A stretch of DNA of 64,000 nucleotides from Megaleporinus macrocephalus (GCA_021613375.1 CM038704.1:7570091-7634090); one strand, 5' to 3'. Shown: positions 1 to 14,270, numbered from the stretch's first letter. The notes: generated from the letters alone by a model not told the origin. Made by a program: numbers and translations.

Positions 1-59
1 ATAATTTTGAAATATTAAGTCAATGTGTTTAGAGTTCATGTTTAATATAGGCTTGATTT

Positions 60-915
60 CTTACAAATCTTGGTTTTTCAAGGGTTCCTAAGAAAAGGCA
101 ATGGTTCTATTTAGAACCATAAGGTTCTATACAGAACTATTTCATGTCTAAATACTTCTTTACTTGGTGGTTCTTTAGGTTCTTCATGGTTTTATGTGGA
201 ACCATTGTCTTCATTAAAGAAACCCATGAAGAAGCAACATTTTAGCAATTTTTGAGCAATTACGAGAAAATGTCAATTTTGACTTAGTAGGTTATAATTT
301 TTTGGAAATATTAAGTCAGTGTGTTTGAGTGTTTATATTTAATATATATTTGATTTCTTTTTTAGTAAACTTGAAAGGTTTAGATGTATCGTTACCACTC
401 ATAAAAGATGGTTCTTCAACAGTTCTTTAGAAAAAGCAATTGTTCTGTTTCAAACCATAAGGTTCTACACAGAACTATTTCATGGTTTCAAGAGCACTTA
501 TAAGAATGTAGGTCATCATTTTGAAATAATAAGTCAATATGCTTAGTGTGGTTCCGGAATTTGGTAGATTTTTGTATTTTTTCATTGCATTTGAATAGAG
601 CAGCTGCCGTTTACAAATTTCCTGATTAATGGACCAATAGAAATACACCAGAATAAAACGTCTGGTTCTATTGACTTACATTAAAAATAAAGAAGGTTTT
701 TGGCCTCGCCTGTAAAAGTTGCAATTTAGGAATTTCTTGTTTTTCATTGGACAGTAAGGATATTTTTAATTTCTTTTAAACTGAACTTTGTTACCATTTG
801 TTTATTTTGGTGAAGTGTAAGTACATTTAGAACCATTTTCAGGCTCCTATATAGAACTCACTGTCTGTGCTACTGCCTTTAACGAAGAACCCTGAAGAAC
901 CACCTTTTTTTTTTA
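60..915 (+). mobile_element. GAACC-rich dispersed repeat (MITE-like), copy 1
   Basis: Several blocks read GGTTCTATNNAGAACCAT, TTCTACACAGAACTATTTCA and GAAGAACCCTGAAGAACCAC. The block at about 76-160 recurs at 405-490. The internal stretch around 660-760 (TGGTTCTATTGACTTAC, then ATTGGACAGTAAGG) aligns with 62560-62625, so the two are copies of one family. There is no coding capacity, and no terminal repeats or target duplications could be fixed. A non-autonomous DNA transposon is my inference. Confidence 0.55.
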
Positions 916-1847
916 AGGGTATATATTCCATAAACCGCATACCCAAGAAAAATATTGGCGCCAGCCCACAGGTCCCAGATCAGCACATCCCTTCTTTTTC
1001 ACCTATAGATAAATAAATAAATAAATAACAGCATTCTGCTAATTTTAGAAGGTGGTTGGCCGTTTTCGGGACGGGGAGGGAAGGAGGTGGGCCGTTTCAG
1101 GCCAGAAGCCATCTGTCATTAAAAACTCCATCGGGTATAAAAATATCCCAGAGCAACCAAAATGTCGTCGGGCCCGCAGGCTCGCCATTTATCAAACTCC
1201 GGCCAATCGTTGTGGGGCCACGGAGAGAGGAAAAAAAAAGGAATTCTGGGAGACATTTATCCTGTTTTGGGGCTGGATGCTGTTTTTCTCCTCTCCGCTC
1301 AGACGATAGTGATTGCTCTTTGTTGTTATCTGGGGTGGGAATCTGCGGCGAGGCGCTGAAACGTGACCAGCACACCTTTGGCGACCCAATCCCTCCATCA
1401 TCCTCTCTGTACCTCCACTGTGAGGAAGGGATGATGCAGCGGGGCCTGCGTGGCTTTGTGTCGAGGTCATTGGAGTGAGTTCAATTTCTTCATGCGATGA
1501 ATTTATCCGCATGTCTAAAAGAACAGGCCGGTTGCAGCAAATATATGTAAGTTCAAATGTAAGCTTGTTGCAGGGTATGTGTCTACTTGTGTCTACGTTT
1601 GCGCATCATTCAATCAACATAGTCTAAAACTAACAAACTAGGTTCGACACGGAGTTTAGTATCCACTAGATACTGAAACCTCCTCCTCAGCTCGTGTAAG
1701 TGTTGAGGAAATCAGGGGTAACTACATGGAAAGCACAAAAAAGACCAAAACCATCAACACTACAGACACTATATACACTGTAATAGTACTTACAGCTCAT
1801 ATCATCACCCTGATTTCAACTCGAGCATGGACCAACTCGAGTAGTGT
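916..1847. other. Non-repetitive intronic stretch
   Basis: No gene was recognised. 1050-1510 is more GC-balanced than its surroundings and holds short overlapping open frames on both strands with no recognisable protein. It includes a small (AATA)n tract near 1010-1027. Some of this may be conserved non-coding sequence, but that cannot be judged from one genome. Confidence 0.4.
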
Positions 1848-4800
1848 AACCACTACACCACCGTACTAACCACTACACCACCATATTAACCACTACACCA
1901 CCGTACTAACCACTACACCACCGTACTAACCACTACACCACCGTACTAACCACTACACCACCATACTGACCACTACATCACCATACTGACCACTACACCA
2001 CCATACTAACCACTACACCACCGTACTAACCACTACACCACCATACTAACCACTACACCACCGTACTAACCACTACACCACCGTACTAACCACTACACCA
2101 CCGTACTAACCACTACACCACCATACTAACCACTACACCACCGTACTAACCACTACACCACCGTACTAACCACTACACCACCGTACTAACCACTACACCA
2201 CCATACTAACCACTACACCACCATATTAACCACTACACCACCATACTAACTATTACACCACCATACTAACCACTACACCACCGTACTAACCACTACACCA
2301 CCATATTAACCACTACACCACCATACTAACCACTACACCACCGTACTAACCACTACACCACCGTACTAACCACTACACCACCATACTGACCACTACACCA
2401 CCGTACTAACCACTACACCACCGTACTGACCACTACACCACCGTACTAACCACTACACCACCGTACTAACCACTACACCACCATACTAACCACTACACCA
2501 CCGTACTAACCACTACACCACCGTACTAACCACTACACCACCGTACTAACCACTACACCACCGTACTAACCACTACACCACCGTACTAACCACTACACCA
2601 CCGTACTAACCACTACACCACCATACTAACCACTACACCACCGTGCTGACCACTACACCACCGTGCTAACCACTACACCACCGTACTAACCACACCACCA
2701 TACTAACCACTACACCACCGTACTAACCACTACACCACCATACTAACCACTACACCACCGTACTAACCACTACACCACCATACTAACCACTACACCACCT
2801 TACTAACCACTACACCACCATACTAACCACTACACCACCATACTAACCACTACACCACCGTACTAACCACTACACCACCGTACTGACCACTACACACCAC
2901 CATACTGACCACTACACCACCGTACTGACCACTACACACCACCGTACTAACCACTACACCACCGTACTAACAACTACACCACCATACTAACCACTACACC
3001 ACCCTACTAACCACTACACCACCCTACTAACCACTACACCACCATACTAACCACTACACCACCGTACTAACCACTACACCACCGTACTAACCACTACACC
3101 ACCGTACTAACCACTACACCACCGTATTAACCACTACACCACCATACTAACCACTACACCACCGTACTAACCACTACACCATCGTACTGACCACTACACC
3201 ACCATACTAACCACTACACCACCGTACTAACCACTACACTACCGTATTAACCATTACACCACCGTACTAACCACTACACCACCATACTAACCACTACACC
3301 ACCTTACTAACCACTACACCACCGTACTAACCACTACACCACCATACTAACCACTACACCACCATACTAAACACTACACCTCCGTACTAACCACTACACC
3401 ACCATACTAACCACTACACCACCGTACTAACCACTACACCACCATACTAACCACTACACCACCTTACTAACCACTACACCACCGTACTAACCACTACACC
3501 ACCTTACTAACCACTACACCACCGTACTAACCAATACACCACCATACTGACCACTACACCACCATACTAACCACTACACCTCCGTACTAACCACTACACC
3601 ACCATACTAACCACTACACCACCGTACTAACCACTACACCACCGTACTAACCACTACACCACCGTACTAACCACTACACCACCTTACTAACCACTACACC
3701 ACCGTACTAACCACTACACCACCGTACTAAACCACTACACCACCTTACTAACCACTACACCACCGTACTAACCAATACACCACCATACTGACCACTACAC
3801 CACCATACTGACCACTACACCACCATACTGACCACTACACCACCATACTGACCACTACACCACCATACTAACCACTACACCACCGTACTAACCACTACAC
3901 CGACATACTAACCACTACACCACCGTACTAACCACTACACCACCATACTAACCACTACACCACCATACTAACCACTACACCACCGTACTAACCACTACAC
4001 CAGCGTACTAACCACTACACCACCGTACTAACCACTACACTACCATACTAACCACTACACCACCATACTAACCACTACACCACCATACTAACCACTACAC
4101 CACCATACTAACCACTACACCACCGTACTAACCACTACACCACCGTACTAACCACTACACCACCATACTAACCACTACACCACCATACTAACCACTACAC
4201 CACCATACTAACCACTACACCACCGTACTAACAACTACACCACCGTACTAACCACTACACCACCATACTAACCACTACACCACCGTACTAACCACTACAC
4301 CACCATACTAACCACTACACCACCGTACTAACCACTACACCACCATACTAACCACTACACCACCGTACTAACCACTACACCACCGTACTAACCACTACAC
4401 CACCGTACTAACCACTACACCACCATACTAACTACTACACCACCGTACTAACCACTACACCACCGTACTAACCACTACACCACCGTACTAACCACTGCAC
4501 CACCATACTAACCACTACACCACCGTACTAACCACTACACCACCGTACTAACCACTACACCACCATACTAACCACTACACCACCGTACTAACCACTACAC
4601 CACCGTACTGACCACTACACCACCATACTGACCACTACACCACCGTACTAACCACTACACCACCGTACTAACCATTACACCACCGTACTAACCACTACAC
4701 CACCATACTAACCACTACACCACCGTACTAACCACTACACCACCGTACTAACCACTACACCACCGTTCTAACCACTACACCACCGTTCTAACCACTACAC

Positions 4801-7800
4801 CACCATACTAACCACTACACCACCATACTAACCACTACACCACCATACTAACCACTACACCACCGTACTAACCACTACACCACCGTACTAACCACTACAC
4901 CACCATACTAACCACTACACCACCATACTAACCACTACACCACCGTACTAACTACTACACCACCGTACTAACCACTACACCACCATACTAACCACTACAC
5001 CACCATACTAACCACTACACCACCGTACTAACCACTACACCACCGTACTAACCACTACACCACCATACTGACCACTACACCACCGTACTAACCACTACAC
5101 CACCGTACTGACCACTACACCACCGTACTAACCACTACACCACCGTACTAACCACTACACCACCGTACTAACCACTACACCACCATACTAACCACTACAC
5201 CACCGTACTAACCACTACACCACCGTACTAACCTCTACACCACCATATTAACCACTACACCACCATACTAACCACTACACCACCGTGCTGACCACTACAC
5301 CACCGTACTAACCACTACACCACCATACTAACCACTACACCACCATACTAACCACTACACCACCATACTAACCACTACACCACCATACTAACTACTACAC
5401 CACCGTACTAACCACTACACCACCATACTAACCACTACACCACCATACTAACCACTACACCACCGTACTAACCACTACACCACCATACTGACCACTACAC
5501 CACCGTACTAACCACTACACCACCGTACTGACCACTACACCACCGTACTAACCACTACACCACCGTACTAACCACTACACCACCGTACTAACCACTACAC
5601 CACCGTACTAACCACTACACCACCGTACTAACCTCTACACCACCATATTAACCACTACACCACCATACTAACCACTACACCACCGTGCTGACCACTACAC
5701 CACCATACTAACCACTACACCACCATACTAACCACTACACCACCGTACTAACCACTACACCACCTTACTAACCACTACACCACCATACTAACCACTACAC
5801 CACCGTACTAACCACTACACCACCGTACTGACCACTACACCACCGTACTGACCACTACACACCACCATACTAACCACTACACCACCGTACTAACCACTAC
5901 ACCACCGTACTAACCACTACACCACCGTACTAACCACTACACCACCGTACTAACCACTACACCACCATATTAACCACTACACCACCGTACTAACCACTAC
6001 ACCACCGTACTAACCACTACACCACCGTACTAACCTCTACACCACCATATTAACCACTACACCACCATACTAACCACTACACCACCGTGCTGACCACTAC
6101 ACCACCATACTAACCACTACACCACCATACTAACCACTACACCACCGTACTAACCACTACACCACCTTACTAACCACTACACCACCATACTAACCACTAC
6201 ACCACCGTACTAACCACTACACCACCGTACTGACCACTACACCACCGTACTGACCACTACACACCACCATACTAACCACTACACCACCGTACTAACCACT
6301 ACACCACCGTACTAACCACTACACCGACATACTAACCACTACACCACCGTACTAACCACTACACCACCATACTAACCACTACACCACCATACTAACCACT
6401 ACACCACCGTACTAACCACTACACCACCGTACTGACCACTACACCACCATACTGACCACTACACCACCGTACTAACCACTACACCACCATACTAACCACT
6501 ACACCACCATACTAACCACTACACCACCTTACTAACCACTACACCACCGTACTAACCACTACACCACCATACTAACCACTACACCACCATACTAACCACT
6601 ACACCTCCGTACTAACCACTACACCACCATACTAACCACTACACCACCGTACTAACCACTACACCACCATACTAACCACTACACCACCTTACTAACCACT
6701 ACACCACCGTACTAACCACTACACCACCTTACTAACCACTACACCACCGTACTAACCAATACACCACCATACTGACCACTACACCACCATACTAACCACT
6801 ACACCTCCGTACTAACCACTACACCACCATACTAACCACTACACCACCGTACTAACCACTACACCACCATACTAACCACTACACCACCATACTAACCACT
6901 ACACCACCATACTAACCACTACACCACCGTACTAACCACTACACCACCGTACTAACCACTACACCACCGTACTAACCACTACACCACCGTACTGACCACT
7001 ACACCACCATACTAACCACTACACCACCATACTGACCACTACACCACCATACTGACCACTACACCACCATACTAACCACTACACCACCGTACTAACCACT
7101 ACACCGACATACTAACCACTACACCACCATACTAACCACTACACCACCATACTAACCACTACACCACCATACTAACCACTACACCACCGTACTAACCACT
7201 ACACCACCGTACTAACCACTACACCACCATACTAACCACTACACCACCATTCTAACCACTACACCACCATACTAACCACTACACCACCATACTAACTACT
7301 ACACCACCGTACTAACCACTACACCACCGTACTAACCACTACACCACCATACTAACTACTACACCACCATACTAACCACTACACCACCGTACTAACCACT
7401 ACACCACCGTACTAACCACTACACCACCATACTAACTACTACACCACCATACTAACCACTACACCACCATACTAACCACTACACCACCATACTAACCACT
7501 ACACCACCGTACTAACCACTACACCACCGTACTAACCACTACACCACCATACTAACCACTACACCACCGTACTAACCACTACACCACCGTACTAACCACT
7601 ACACCACCATACTAACCACTACACCACCATTCTAACCACTACACCACCGTACTAACCACTACACCACCATACTAACCACTACACCACCATACTAACTACT
7701 ACACCACCGTACTAACTACTACACCACCGTACTAACCACTACACCACCATACTAACCACTACACCACCATACTAACCACTACACCACCGTTCTAACCACT

Positions 7801-8207
7801 ACACCACCATACTAACCACTACACCACCATTCTAACCACTACACCACCATACTAACCACTACACCACCATACTAACCACTACACCACCATACTAACTACT
7901 ACACCACCATACTAACCACTACACCACCGTACTAACTACTACACCACCGTACTAACCACTACACCACCATACTAACCACTACACCACCATACTAACTACT
8001 ACACCACCATACTAACCACTACACCACCATACTAACTACTACACCACCGTACTAACCACTACACCACCATACTAACTACTACACCACCGTACTAACCACT
8101 ACACCACCATACTAACCACTACACCACCATACTAACCACTACACCACCGTACTAACTACTACACCACCATACTAACCACTACACCACCATACTAACCACT
8201 ACACCAC
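1848..8207. repeat. Satellite array, 20-bp unit, about 318 copies
   Basis: The unit is TACTAACCACTACACCACCR, where R is G or A in nearly equal use. The 20-bp period holds for 6.36 kb with very few indels: 22-bp units with an extra AC near 2890, 2935, 5860 and 6260, and one 18-bp unit near 2690. The commonest variants are TACTGAC, TATTAAC, CCTTAC and AACTACTAC. Larger blocks are also repeated: a segment marked by ACCTCTACAC recurs at 5231, 5631 and 6033, and a longer segment near 3360-3600 recurs near 6590-6810. Every unit has a stop codon and 20 is not a multiple of 3, so it is not coding. Confidence 0.98.
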
Positions 8208-9412
8208 GGTGCTGCCCTTGTGTTACATACATATACATATATATTTTGTACATATCTTTTGTATGTATATATATATATAAAGTGAATGTTGGCCATGTGA
8301 TGGTCTGGCGAACTAATGTTACAGATGAGCTGTCGTCTCTGACTTTACATCTGCAAGGTCGGCCAACAAGGTTGGCGTGTCTAATAGAGTGGACAGTGAC
8401 TGGAAAACTCACTCCAGCAGCACTGCTACGTCTGATTTACTCACTCCAGCACAACATACACTCACGTACCACCACCATATATGGTCTTATATGATAAATG
8501 GAGCTAAAAAACTGGACATTGATGGTAGATACAATGAGGTATGAAGTGAATGAAGTGGCCAGTGTGTGTGTATATATAAATCATCTAAATCATCACACAC
8601 TTGCTTCACACAGTTGTTAAGTAATCTCTAACAGACCAGTTTCTGAATCGTAGAAGCCTTAATCTCACGGTGCAACAGGCTAACTGGAGCAAACAGACTT
8701 CCGTCACTTGTTAGCTTCATTAACATCATGGCTCGAGTTGAAGAACTAGCATTTGGCTCCAGACTTCCTTCAGCACAAGCTCCTCTGATTGAAAGTGGGT
8801 GGTTTACGGTTTACAGAAATGGGTGCTTACAGTTAACGTTCTGGCTGACTTGTAAGCACGTATGTTTTAAACCATAACTATAATCAGCTAATGGCTCCTG
8901 AAGTCGCTTCTTATGCTGATTGCACGCAGGCCGGCCTACAGGTTGCGCATGCTGTATGCTAATGTAATATTGGGGAAGGTTGAACGCTGTGGCCCGAGCA
9001 GATGGATAAAGTGATATTTAAACACACGCTCGCACACAAGAACACAATGTGTACTGAGAACAGCCGTCTGTTCATGTGCAATAGACCTCTAAAGTCTAGG
9101 CTCTGTTGATTTTCTTTAAGAGGTGAAAACCACTGCCCTCTCACTCCGCGGGTAACACAAACCATCCAAAGCTGTGTTTCATGCAGAGTCCAGATCTTAC
9201 AAGGTCAGTGAGGACTACAATTACCAACATTCTAATGCTGCTGCACACTGAACTGACAATCACCAACATACCCCACGCAAAGCAGCAAGCCTTAAAAAAA
9301 AGGTTTAGGCTGCAGTTTGAGTAGCTGGTGTTGGTATATAACAGTGTTGAGGTTTAATAGCAGACTTACTTTCATGCTGCCTCATTTTAGTTCTCTGGAC
9401 TGGTAGCTATTA
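8208..9412. other. Intronic stretch after the satellite
   Basis: A short TA-rich segment (8225-8280) is followed by ordinary sequence with no recognisable gene. 9180-9300 resembles short dispersed teleost repeat debris. The open frames around 8179-8494 show no known domain. Confidence 0.35.
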
Positions 9413-9420
9413 GCCCGTAT

Positions 9421-10961
9421 TAGGGCTGGATATCGCCACTGATTTCCCGGATTGATTCCCAATTCACAAGGTCCCAATTCAATTCAATATCCGATTCAAT
9501 TCAATTCAATATCGATTAATTTAGGGACATTTCAGTAACAATAATATGTTTTGTTTGAATATATTCTGTCCCTAATGCGTGTTCCCTCTACGCACCAATG
9601 ACAGACAACTAACACACGAACTCCAGAGAAAGTCGAACACAGGTTGTAATTGAAGTGCTTTACTGAGTTCTTATCTTCTTTCTTTGATTCATTAATTAGT
9701 TTATTCTTTGTGTAAACTGAAAGGGACACAAACATACAATGCTTGTTTACAAAGTACTCTCGAAATACTGTACACATGGTCATTCAATGTTAACAGAAAG
9801 CATCCATTTAGCCTAATCAATTGTTTGGATTCCTTTAGGTTATCTTAGCATTTTATCATTCTACCACATAAACAACTGTTAATTTTACTCCACCATAATA
9901 TCGACAACATATTTACCTACTTATTACACACACTATGAAATAACAATGAACTTACAAGCAAATGCTTTCCAAGGCACAACAAGAAGGAAAAAGGAGGAGA
10001 TGCTCTCTGTCTAACCGCATGGAGAGATTTCTGACTACTGCAGGCTTCCTGGTTAGCCTTTACCCTTAGAGTCACATGGTCTGAATAAGCCAATAAGCAT
10101 GCAGTTGCAGTTCAATTATTTTACAACAAATCACCACAAGGTGGCGTATAGTGGAAAAATGTATATGTATATGTGCCATGACAGAATATGAAAAGAGATT
10201 TTCAGAGAACTAATGTGGTAAACGTACAAGGAACACTCAACCATTACTAAAAACATTAGTGTTTATATGTTTATATTCACCGTATTTGGCCACACCCACT
10301 TTCAAGCGTGTGTTTCTTCCGCCTTTGTGTTAGAACTTCCGCTCAGCTAACCAAAATGAATACAGTTATATAGGAGGAGACCAGAGAGACAGTAAGAATT
10401 AAGAATTGGACAACTATGTCTCCTCCGAGGTTAATAACTCACTGGTCGGATGATATGAGAAGGTGGTCTGAGGTTATTAACACAGTGGGTGGGTGATATG
10501 AGAAGGTGGTCAGAGGTTAATAACACAGTGGGTGGGTGATATGAGAAGGTGGTCTGAGGTAAATAACACAGTGGGTGGGTGATATGAGAAGGTGGTCAGA
10601 GGTTAATAACACAGTGGGTGGGTGATATGAGAAGGTGGTCTGAGGTTACTTATGGAGATGTTTAATTACTCTGTACTCTCGGAAGGTGTAGACGGTTCAG
10701 TAATGAAAAACTATAAAAGTACTGAAGCGTATCAGTACCTGCACAGTGGGAAGGTGGGCGTGTCCTCCTACACACAGACGGTGAGTTTATATTTCTGAAA
10801 GCCGGTTAAACCCAAGTCCAGCCAGCTGCCCGAGCCACTCTGCATGGGTGTTAGTTACAGCCCACATAGCCTAGCGCGGTGGGCACTTTTATTTTAAAGA
10901 TTGATCTCAGGTTTATACGAATCGATATCGGATTATTCAAATGAAGATCAATACACCCCTA
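9421..10961 (+). mobile_element. hAT-like DNA transposon, non-autonomous, 1.54 kb
   Basis: The element starts TAGGGCTGGATATCG and ends ATCAATACACCCCTA, so its ends form the TAGGGNTG-type terminal inverted repeat. It is flanked by an 8-bp target duplication with one mismatch: GCCCGTAT at 9413-9420 and GCCTGTAT at 10962-10969. Subterminal sequence is rich in GATTCAATTCAATATCG motifs. No transposase frame survives. A 43-bp minisatellite lies inside at 10427-10641. Parts of the right half recur at 55868-56181. Confidence 0.8.
10427..10641 (+). repeat. 43-bp minisatellite inside the hAT-like element
   Basis: Five units start at 10427, 10470, 10513, 10556 and 10599, with a sixth cut short at 10642. 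Each contains GAGGTTAATAAC, then GGGTGGGTGATATGAG and AAGGTGGTC. The first unit is the most diverged. The regular 43-bp spacing is visible directly. Confidence 0.95.
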
Positions 10962-11179
10962 GCCTGTATGTAGCATTATCCACAGATGGTAACAGATACA
11001 ACCCCATAATTCAGTGAATCTAGAGACACAAGTGTAAACAAGGCATTTGAACCTGAGATAATGTTTCTTTGCGATTGTTTTTTTTCAGAGTGATGGATAG
11101 TTTACTGAATATTGTTGTATCCAGAACCTTTCTGAAAATAAGTTCTGCTACTGCTACATTGTCCAGAACTCGTTTTGCT

Positions 11180-11465
11180 GTATAAATCCATCACACCTTG
11201 CTCTTTCCATGTGCTTCTGTTTATTTTGCTTTTCTAGCTCCTCCCTGTCTCCACCCCCTTTGGCCACCCCCTCACCACTCCCTAGTTTGTTGCTCCTCCC
11301 CTTCTCAGGAGTTCCATGTCTTCCCGTGTGTATTTATACCCCTGCATACCCGCATCTGCCTGCACTCTGACTCCTGTCGATCTCAAGTTGAACCCTAATA
11401 AACAGACACTGCACGAGTCCACCCAACTCACCTGCTCACTCATCACAAGGACCATATATAAATAA
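11180..11465 (+). mobile_element. LTR-like fragment
   Basis: The segment has TATAAATCC near its start, a long C/T-rich body, a second TATTTATACCCC, and AATAAACAG at about 11398. It resembles the composition of the solo LTR at 52342-52664 read in its own direction. No TG...CA termini with matching flanks could be fixed, so this is probably a truncated copy. Confidence 0.45.
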
Positions 11466-11499
11466 TTTTCCAACAATCTGAAGAATCATTTCACCATGC

Positions 11500-11610
11500 A
11501 GGGGCCACTTAAGCATAGAAATGACTCTTCATAGAACTGCTGGCTCTAAATAGAACAATTCCCTTTACTAAAGAAACCTTGAAGTGCCATGTTTTTTTAA
11601 GAGTGTAAGA
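11500..11610. mobile_element. GAACC-rich dispersed repeat fragment
   Basis: CTTCATAGAACTGCTGG, CTAAATAGAACAATTCC and TTTAAGAGTG match the motif set of the copies at 60-915 and 62300-62775. This looks like a diverged end fragment. Confidence 0.4.
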
Positions 11611-12452
11611 AAAGGGTGAGGGAGCTCTGATGTAAGGTAATCTGATGTAAGGAGGAAATGTTCAGCCTTCAAGCTTCCAGCTCTCAGTATGGTATACTGC
11701 AGGAGGTGCATTAGATTAAAGCACTGATTAATGAATGGGAAGCTAATTTTTAAGGTGTATTTCAACACAAGAATGCAATAGAGACAGGCATTTTAGGCAG
11801 GGCCGGCACTAGTGGGTGGCCTGACGGGGGCATTTCCCCTCTAAATTTTGTCTTTGCCCTCCCAATTGCAATGCAAGCAACGGCTATTATCTCTGAACCA
11901 ATCACAAAACCCATTTTACTGTGCAGTGTGAAAATACGCCCTTGCCTATTTCTGATTGGCTTATATTGTAATCTCCTAATCATATTATTATTCCAACTGT
12001 AGTATTATAGTCTCAGCCTGTGTCTAGGTACTTCAGTCAGCTTTGGTTTAAAGTTGCTCTAAAGCTTTTCACAAAACAGATTTATTCTTACTGTGTAATG
12101 CTAAATTATTTATTGTTATTGAAATTAATCACAATTAGATCATCTTTTTAATTTACATAAGCAAAGTACACTCTTCAGTCATTGGGCTTTAAGTTTATGT
12201 TTGATGGCACATGCACCAGTTTTATTTCTTTACCTCATTTATTAATTAAAACCAGTATCATTAGATCTGCTGTCATCATTCATGCACAAATCAAGCCCTG
12301 AATATATTTCTAGCTTATGACTATCAACATGCCCACGCATTATGTTTTACTGCACCCCCCCAGCAGGGCTGATTTTAGGTATTACAAAACATGCCCAGTG
12401 AATTGCATTGCTTCACAAACCAGGAACGATAAACTTTTTCAAGCGTTTAAAA

Positions 12453-13180
12453 CAGAGGTCACTGATAGCCTGACCGTGGTGTGGGTATGGACCTAGATGT
12501 TGTCCAATGTGGACCCAAACCGTTAAACTACTGAGAACTATTTCATTTAGACTGCGTTTATTTTAAGTGGTGTACTTTTCTTGTCTTTACGGTATCCAGG
12601 CTTTGCACGCAGTAAACAGACCAATCGTGTGCGTTGTAGGATCACCAAAGGTGCTCCTCAGCCAATCAGATCTGTGCATATTCAGGAGTGTGGCGCGCAC
12701 ACAGGCGAGGTACGAAGCGAGAAACAGCAGTTGGAAAATAAAGCAAGTCAGAGAGAATAACGTGCTCTAAAATAAAAAGTTATCAGTAAAAACTGACTGT
12801 TTAACCAGGAATGGACCGAAATTTGCTCGTCTAGTTTTGGAGAATACCGCTCTGTAAAACCGAGCGGTATTTACTTTCTCTATAAATAAACACTTTTAGC
12901 AGCACTTTCTTTTTAATGTAGCCCCTTGAAATTATCAAAAAAAATACTTTTATTTGAGGTTTTATCAGTAATTCATTCAGTTCAGCATTTAAAATAATCA
13001 ATACTGTTGAAATATACTGAACGTGTGAATATACTGTATGTGTGATGTGTTGGTGTTTCAGTAGCTGATGGTATAAGATGCTGATACTAGACTACTTCAG
13101 TAAACAGGATACACCACTGAATCAGAACACACGTTAGAAATGATGATGGTCCAGACCTTGGCCTGAGAAATCTCCTCTGA
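12453..13180 (+). mobile_element. Dispersed element, copy 1 (inverted copy at 30905-31701)
   Basis: Left block 12453-12690 (CAGAGGTCACTGATAG ... CAATCAGATCTGTGCA) and right block 13031-13180 (GTGTGATGTGTTGGTGTTTC ... GAAATGATGATGGTCC) both occur, in the same relative order, in the reverse complement of 30905-31701. Between the blocks the two copies are diverged and AT-rich. The CAGAGGTCAC start would suit a hAT-type end, but no target duplication was confirmed. The 67-residue frame at 12567-12770 lies within it and has no recognisable domain. Confidence 0.6.
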
Positions 13181-13836
13181 TTGGACCTCTAATGAAGTAC
13201 TAGAAAAATATCATTTGGACAGATAATGACAGCCCGTCATCCCGTCCCTCTGCCAGATGAAGCGCTGGGTGAATAATTGCGCACCGCTATGAAAATCACA
13301 GCGTTCCTAGCGTCTCCATGCAGGAGAACAATGACACGATGAACCGTGTTTAAGCTTCACTTAGCACGCGCCTGTCCACCTCCAGCCTACCACCAACTCC
13401 ACAGCATTGTCTATTAGGCAGACAGTTGGAGAGAGGGAATTGAACCGGGTTGGGGTTTGTTATGTCCGGATGCGGAGCACCGGCTTTAATGAGCGCTCCC
13501 TGTGGGATCCCGCTTCCGAAATCCCTCTCTCTCTCTCTCTCTCCCTCTTTCTCTCTCCCTCTTTCTCGGCTGAAAACACGCCCGCTGGGGAAAGTCACAC
13601 TTGGGCCTTTGAACGCTCCCGGTGTGGACAGGATGTGTGCAGAAGTGAGGAGAGGAAAGAGAGAGTGGGGACAGTGAGCCGTGCTCAAGAGTCACTCTGT
13701 CAGAACGGCTCCCGGTGGAAAGGTAAGAAAAGAAAGAAAGAAAGAAATACATGTCCGCCCACTATCTCTCTGCTTTTCCTCGGGTCTGATTGGGCTGAGA
13801 TTGAGGTAATAAGCGGCCTTTCCCTCCTCTATAACT

Positions 13837-13892
<56 letters not shown>

Positions 13893-14270
13893 AAACTAAA
13901 AGTAGGACAATGGATAGTATCTGTGAAGGTAAAGGGAGACTAGCAGCCTTTGTTATAATGAGGGCACAGAGCTGATACAGAAGGAGAGGTGGCCGTCTGA
14001 TTGCTTTCTTATTCTCAAAGACAAAGAAGAAGACGGCTCTGCGCCACAATCGTTGCGCCGCAGCCATTATCTCCAAGCGATCGCTGGGGATTTCAAACAG
14101 CACTCTCGCTTCGTCAAAGGGAGCCACGACGACAGTTCTGAATCCATTTTTTTTTGCAATTAATGGTTTAAAAATAATCACATGCTGGTGATTGACTGGA
14201 AACGAAATTAAAGGAGAAGTGCACGGTAGCGTCCCTGCATGCTTCTTCAGTGAGAAAGCACATTTCCTGC
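13181..14270. other. Non-repetitive stretch with TC and GA tracts
   Basis: This is relatively CpG-containing sequence with a TC tract at 13523-13563 and a GA tract at 13842-13888. The open frames here (up to 178 codons) owe their length to those simple repeats, which read as RE or LS runs. 14010-14110 looks like unique, possibly conserved non-coding sequence. No gene was recognised. Confidence 0.4.
13842..13888. repeat. (GA)n microsatellite
   Basis: An uninterrupted GA dinucleotide run of about 47 bp. Confidence 0.97.

Larger units (their letters stand above)
10970..12452. other. Intronic stretch with repeat fragments
   Basis: No gene was recognised. It contains the LTR-like segment and the GAACC-type fragment listed separately. 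A segment near 11798 (CAGGGCCGGCACTAG) resembles the end of a DNA transposon but has no visible partner. Confidence 0.35.

Noticed and set aside
1848..8207. CRISPR-like array of short repeats
   Set aside because: Units are contiguous with no unique spacers, and the context is a vertebrate genome. It is a satellite.
13407..13943. 178-codon plus-strand frame
   Set aside because: Its length comes from TC and GA microsatellites (LSLS and RERE runs). No domain is present.
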